Source: CAUPWF01 sp036656615 (GTDB lineage Bacteria > Bacillota > Clostridia > Lachnospirales > Lachnospiraceae). From it: a stretch of 64,000 bases of DNA. Below the pieces are notes generated by a model. It made no database searches. It had not been told where the DNA came from and saw only the letters and a list, made by a program, of their open reading frames with translations. Where the stretch lies: positions 1 through 64,000 of the forward strand of contig JAVXHY010000007.1 of the NCBI GenBank assembly GCA_036656615.1. The letters run 5' to 3'. The position numbers and the translations under genes were made by a program. Below are positions 61,201-64,000 of the stretch, in pieces; positions within the stretch are counted from its first letter, which is position 1; the number at the start of each line of letters is the position of its first letter.

Positions 61201-61256
61201 ATTCACCTCCATGATCTTAATATTTCTTTATTTGATTGACTTGCTGCGTCTTTTCA

Positions 61257-61287
61257 AAACACCCCGCTATGTCTGGCGGGGTGTTTT
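61257..61287 (-). terminator. Terminator of fba
   Basis: AAAACACCCCGC and GCGGGGTGTTTT are perfectly complementary around a 7-nt loop; A/T-runs allow both directions. It begins 27 bp past the fba stop. Confidence 0.93.
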
Positions 61288-61313
61288 CATTGTGTATGGT
61301 GTGTACCTTTTTC

Positions 61314-62249
61314 TTATGCTTTGTCTTTGCTTCCTAGAACCTCTGAAATCTTATGTCCCACCAGTTCTTTCACATTTGCGCGACCAACCTTTAAGTATTC
61401 TCTAGGATCAAATGCAGATGGTTTGGTAAATAAAACTTCACGTATACCTGCCGTCATAGCTAAACGTAAATCAGAGTCTATATTAATCTTACAAACAGCA
61501 GATGTCGCTGCTTTTCTTAGCATCTCCTCTGGTATACCAATTGCATCAGCCAAATTGCCGCCATATTGCTGTATCGTCTTCACATATTCTTGTGTGACAG
61601 AAGATGCTCCATGAAGTACAATTGGAAATCCTGGTATCCTTTTTTCGATTTCTTCTAAAATATCGAAGCGAAGCATTGGTGTTTGTCCAGGTTTAAACTT
61701 AAATGCACCATGACTTGTTCCAATGGCTATTGCCAAAGAATCTACACCCGTGCGTTTTACAAATTCTTCAACTTCATTGGGATTTGTATAAGAGGCATCC
61801 TCTGCCGTTACATTTACATCATCTTCTATTCCTGCAAGCTTTCCTAATTCACCTTCTACTACACAACCATGTGCATGTGCATATTCTACTACCTCTTTAG
61901 TAAGTCTCACATTCTCTTCAAAAGAATGTTTGGAACCGTCAATCATAACTGAGGTGAATCCCCCATCAATACATGACTTGCAAATCGCAAAATCTTCACC
62001 ATGATCCAAATGCAATGCTACAGGCACATTACTTTCCAGTAAAGCTGCTTCAACTAATTTCACTAGGTAATTATGCTTTGCGTACTTTCTTGCTCCAGCT
62101 GACACCTGTAGAATAACCGGTGACTTATTCTCCTCTGCCGCTTCCATAATTCCTTGAATAAGTTCCATATTGTTCACATTAAACGCCCCTATAGCATAAC
62201 CACCTTCATAGGCTTTTTTGAACATTTCCGTTGTTGTTACTAATGCCAT
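61314..62249 (-). CDS. fba: Class II fructose-bisphosphate aldolase
   Basis: 311 residues. Zn ligands and active-site stretches: VALHLDHGEDFAIC (near 77-90), SVMIDGSKHSFEEN (near 102), GELGKLAGIEDD (near 135), GTSHGAFKF (near 178), VLHGASSV (near 210) and KINIDSDLRLAMT (near 255). It cleaves fructose-1,6-bisphosphate to DHAP and glyceraldehyde-3-phosphate. A monocistronic unit with a terminator behind it and a palindrome near its promoter. GAGG precedes the ATG. Confidence 0.96.
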   Translation of the reverse strand: MALVTTTEMFKKAYEGGYAIGAFNVNNMELIQGIMEAAEENKSPVILQVSAGARKYAKHNYLVKLVEAALLESNVPVALHLDHGEDFAICKSCIDGGFTSVMIDGSKHSFEENVRLTKEVVEYAHAHGCVVEGELGKLAGIEDDVNVTAEDASYTNPNEVEEFVKRTGVDSLAIAIGTSHGAFKFKPGQTPMLRFDILEEIEKRIPGFPIVLHGASSVTQEYVKTIQQYGGNLADAIGIPEEMLRKAATSAVCKINIDSDLRLAMTAGIREVLFTKPSAFDPREYLKVGRANVKELVGHKISEVLGSKDKA

Positions 62250-62315
62250 GTTATTGTCCTCACTTTCTATTCTTGTACTATCAAAGGTTCTTCTACCATT
62301 CTAATACAAAGTAGT

Positions 62316-62337
62316 ATGGTTTGGCAACCCAAACCAT
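62316..62337. promoter_or_regulatory. Perfect palindrome in the fba upstream region
   Basis: ATGGTTTGG and CCAAACCAT (minus-strand reading) are exact 9-bp arms around GTTG. On the minus strand TTGCCA of the right arm could serve as -35 with TATTAG 15 bp on. It may be an operator, or the terminator of the upstream kinase gene without a good T-run. Confidence 0.4.
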
Positions 62338-62475
62338 CGCTTATCAACCACTCTTTTTTATTTATCTGCTTTACGGTTTTCCAATTCTAGCGTATCCCCA
62401 TAAAATGTATATCCATTCTTCCTCTCTATTAGCTTGATGTCTTTCATCCTTGATGAATCATATGACAGCTCATTT

Positions 62476-63810
62476 CTAAAAAATATATTCACTTAGTGAT
62501 ACATATATCTTGAAGTTATTCTGTTCAGCTTGAATTTTCAAGATACCATGATATTTCCGTGCAATACTTTCTATGGAAGAAAGACCAATTCCCCCTTCTT
62601 TCTTTCTGGATAAAATTTTACCATTTCTTTGATTCAAAATCCCATCAAAACTATTTTCACAAATAATTGCTACTAAACTGTTTTCCACATTCTTGATTTT
62701 CAATGTAATAAATCTATCTTCTTCTGGTATTCGATTACATGCCTCTATAGCATTTTCAAGCAGATTTCCAAAAACAATCGTAAGCTCTGAATCTGAAACA
62801 TGACACTTTTGAAAATGTACTGTATTGATATGTAACGGAATATTCAAATCCGCCGCTTTCCTTTTATAGTATTGAAACACCATATTTAAAGGCATATTAT
62901 CACATACCGGAACCTCCTCCGGCAATAAATACTTTACCTTATATTCTGCTAAATATGCATCTAGCCCTTCCAAATCCTTATGTTCTACGAAACCCAAAAC
63001 CATAATGATATGATGTCTCCAATCATGCCGGATTTTCGCCTCTGCATCCACTTTCCCCTGCAAATGTTTATATTGTTCTTCCCATAATGCCAACTGAATA
63101 TTTGCTTCATAAATTTTCTCATGTTCCACCATGGCATCATGACTTGCAAGAATAGATTCCAAAGCTGCAAAACAGGAAATAAATGCACACATGTTAAATA
63201 ATATTAGTGGAAGCAGCGTTTCTTTCGCCACATTTTCGCCAATATTTATTGACATAAGTAACATCATTGCAAAGAAAAATCCTGCTGGAAGGCAAAAGAA
63301 AAAATTCATCCACTTTGTTGTAATTTCTTCATCCACAATCCGCTTATAGAGCTTGATCAATATAAAATAGGCTGCCGGAAACATGATGACCATATAGACT
63401 AAAGACAGCACCAAAAAATCTCCACTTTTATATGGAATCAATTGTGGAATAAAATGAAAGTCAATCGTTGCTTTGGCCAATAATAATGAACTATACTGAA
63501 TTCCAAGATACAGAAAAAAAACAAAGAGTAAAGAAAATGTGTTTTTTCTTACCACTACTCTAAATATAATAATTGAACTAAGGATAATTAGATTGATTCC
63601 AACTAAGGAAAACTGTGGATATGGCGAAATTTCTGTAAGAGTAAGTGCAATAATACTGGAAATAAAAATAACATAAAAAAATACTGCTGCCCAATAATAT
63701 GCTTTTTCTACTTTGAGATTGTTTTCAAATATTTTATATGTTAAAAAACTAACAGGGCACATGAAAATGAAAAACTGGAAAAAGTGCCACCATATATTCG
63801 CATTATACAT
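62476..63810 (-). CDS. GHKL-type sensor histidine kinase (AgrC/CitA-like)
   Basis: 444 residues. Six membrane segments (about 1-205) form the sensor. A coiled coil follows (KIYEANIQLALWEEQYKHLQG), then the H-box KIRHDWRHHIIMVLGFVEH with the phospho-His near 265. The ATPase has NLLENAIEACNRIP (N box) and KKEGGIGLSSIESIARKYHG (G box). Such kinases pair with LytTR-type regulators and often sense peptides. No response regulator is in the window: downstream is fba, upstream a tRNA. The ATG at 63810 has GGAGA 9 nt upstream. The 226 bp behind it hold only a doubtful 29-codon frame. Confidence 0.9.
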   Translation of the reverse strand: MYNANIWWHFFQFFIFMCPVSFLTYKIFENNLKVEKAYYWAAVFFYVIFISSIIALTLTEISPYPQFSLVGINLIILSSIIIFRVVVRKNTFSLLFVFFLYLGIQYSSLLLAKATIDFHFIPQLIPYKSGDFLVLSLVYMVIMFPAAYFILIKLYKRIVDEEITTKWMNFFFCLPAGFFFAMMLLMSINIGENVAKETLLPLILFNMCAFISCFAALESILASHDAMVEHEKIYEANIQLALWEEQYKHLQGKVDAEAKIRHDWRHHIIMVLGFVEHKDLEGLDAYLAEYKVKYLLPEEVPVCDNMPLNMVFQYYKRKAADLNIPLHINTVHFQKCHVSDSELTIVFGNLLENAIEACNRIPEEDRFITLKIKNVENSLVAIICENSFDGILNQRNGKILSRKKEGGIGLSSIESIARKYHGILKIQAEQNNFKIYVSLSEYIF

Positions 63811-63882
63811 GTTACATATTCTCCATTCTACTAATACAAAACCCTTCAAAGCGGATATTCTTTGGTTTTTCTTTATTTAATA

Positions 63883-63957
63883 TCGGGGTGACAGGATTCG
63901 AACCTGCGACTTCACGGCCCCCAGCCGTGCGCTCTAACCAAACTGAGCCACACCCCG
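63883..63957 (-). tRNA. tRNA-Pro(GGG)
   Basis: A 75-nt cloverleaf on the minus strand. The acceptor stem is CGGGGTG/CACCCCG with discriminator A; the D arm is GCTCAGTTTGGTTAGAGC; the anticodon stem CACGG/CCGTG encloses CTGGGGG, giving anticodon GGG; the T arm has GGTTCGAATCC. C1-G72 and A73 are proline identity features. The CCA end is not encoded. Confidence 0.95.
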
Positions 63958-64000
63958 CTTCATACATTATAAATAATTATTGCATAAATTGCAATAATTA

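Noticed and set aside
62355..62445. Possible 29-codon minus-strand frame (starts MKDIKLIERKNG) behind the GHKL kinase gene
   Set aside because: No spaced Shine-Dalgarno, no known family; could be a relic but cannot be supported as a gene.
1..64000. CRISPR arrays, prophage, intact insertion sequences, rRNA operons
   Set aside because: No regularly spaced direct repeats, integrase, phage structural genes, transposase or rRNA segments were seen; the only IS-like trace is the hairpin element at 45,241-45,363.

Overview
The window looks like chromosome of a low-GC, anaerobic, endospore-forming Firmicute of the class Clostridia, most likely Lachnospiraceae. Evidence is the strong AT bias, AGGAGG-type ribosome binding sites, sporulation genes (spoIIGA, sigE, sigG, spoVT), the SCIFF peptide with its radical SAM maturase, fused secDF, glycyl-radical pyruvate formate-lyase and the typical clostridial order rel-apt-recJ-secDF. 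No phage, CRISPR array or intact IS is visible. Almost every gene lies on the minus strand. After start-codon correction, no stretch above 300 bases lacks a gene.

Positions 1-11,620 hold the most notable block: eleven minus-strand genes that together encode an apparently complete route from a pyrimidine base to a short-chain acyl-CoA. They are a DUF1097 membrane protein, preT and preA (uracil to dihydrouracil), dihydropyrimidinase, an M20 ureidopropionase (to beta-alanine), a CaiB-type CoA-transferase (to beta-alanyl-CoA), two tandem beta-alanyl-CoA ammonia-lyase-like hotdog proteins (to acryloyl-CoA), and an acyl-CoA dehydrogenase with EtfB/EtfA (acryloyl-CoA to propionyl-CoA). Three transcription units each carry the same AAAGGGAGAGTT-like box, 45-46 bp upstream of a -35-like element, so the block looks like one regulon. 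A BmrR-like MerR regulator lies just upstream, divergent from a LUD-domain gene with which it shares a duplicated 15-bp operator-like sequence.

Positions 13,431-29,560 hold housekeeping genes: aspS, hisS, hemZ, an MBL-fold hydrolase, rel, apt, recJ, secDF, the SCIFF maturase and its 47-residue SCIFF peptide, a TIGR04086-like membrane protein, spoVT behind a SigG-like promoter, and a PrsA/SurA-type lipoprotein. Positions 29,606-35,119 hold mfd, pth, a plus-strand FMN_bind-like gene behind a SigE-like promoter, a small acidic protein and a HAD phosphatase.

Positions 35,244-53,752 are the division and sporulation cluster, transcribed mraZ-rsmH-ftsL-pbp-pbp(spoVD-like)-mraY-murD-ftsW-ftsQ-ftsZ-spoIIGA-sigE-(beta-CASP hydrolase)-sigG, with a second SEDS gene and a DegV gene upstream. 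murE, murF and murG are not in the cluster. Regulatory sequence is rich here: 10-bp repeats at mraZ, a hairpin that includes the Shine-Dalgarno of the second PBP, a structured leader or IS605-end-like element before mraY, a palindrome at the ftsZ promoter and a Spo0A-type promoter for spoIIGA.

Positions 53,785-64,000 hold asnB, a tandem HD/HD-GYP protein, pflB-pflA behind a consensus promoter and a ZTP (pfl-motif) riboswitch, a NYN-LOTUS protein, class II fba, a GHKL histidine kinase and tRNA-Pro(GGG). I ran no searches; family names come from recognised motifs, lengths and context.
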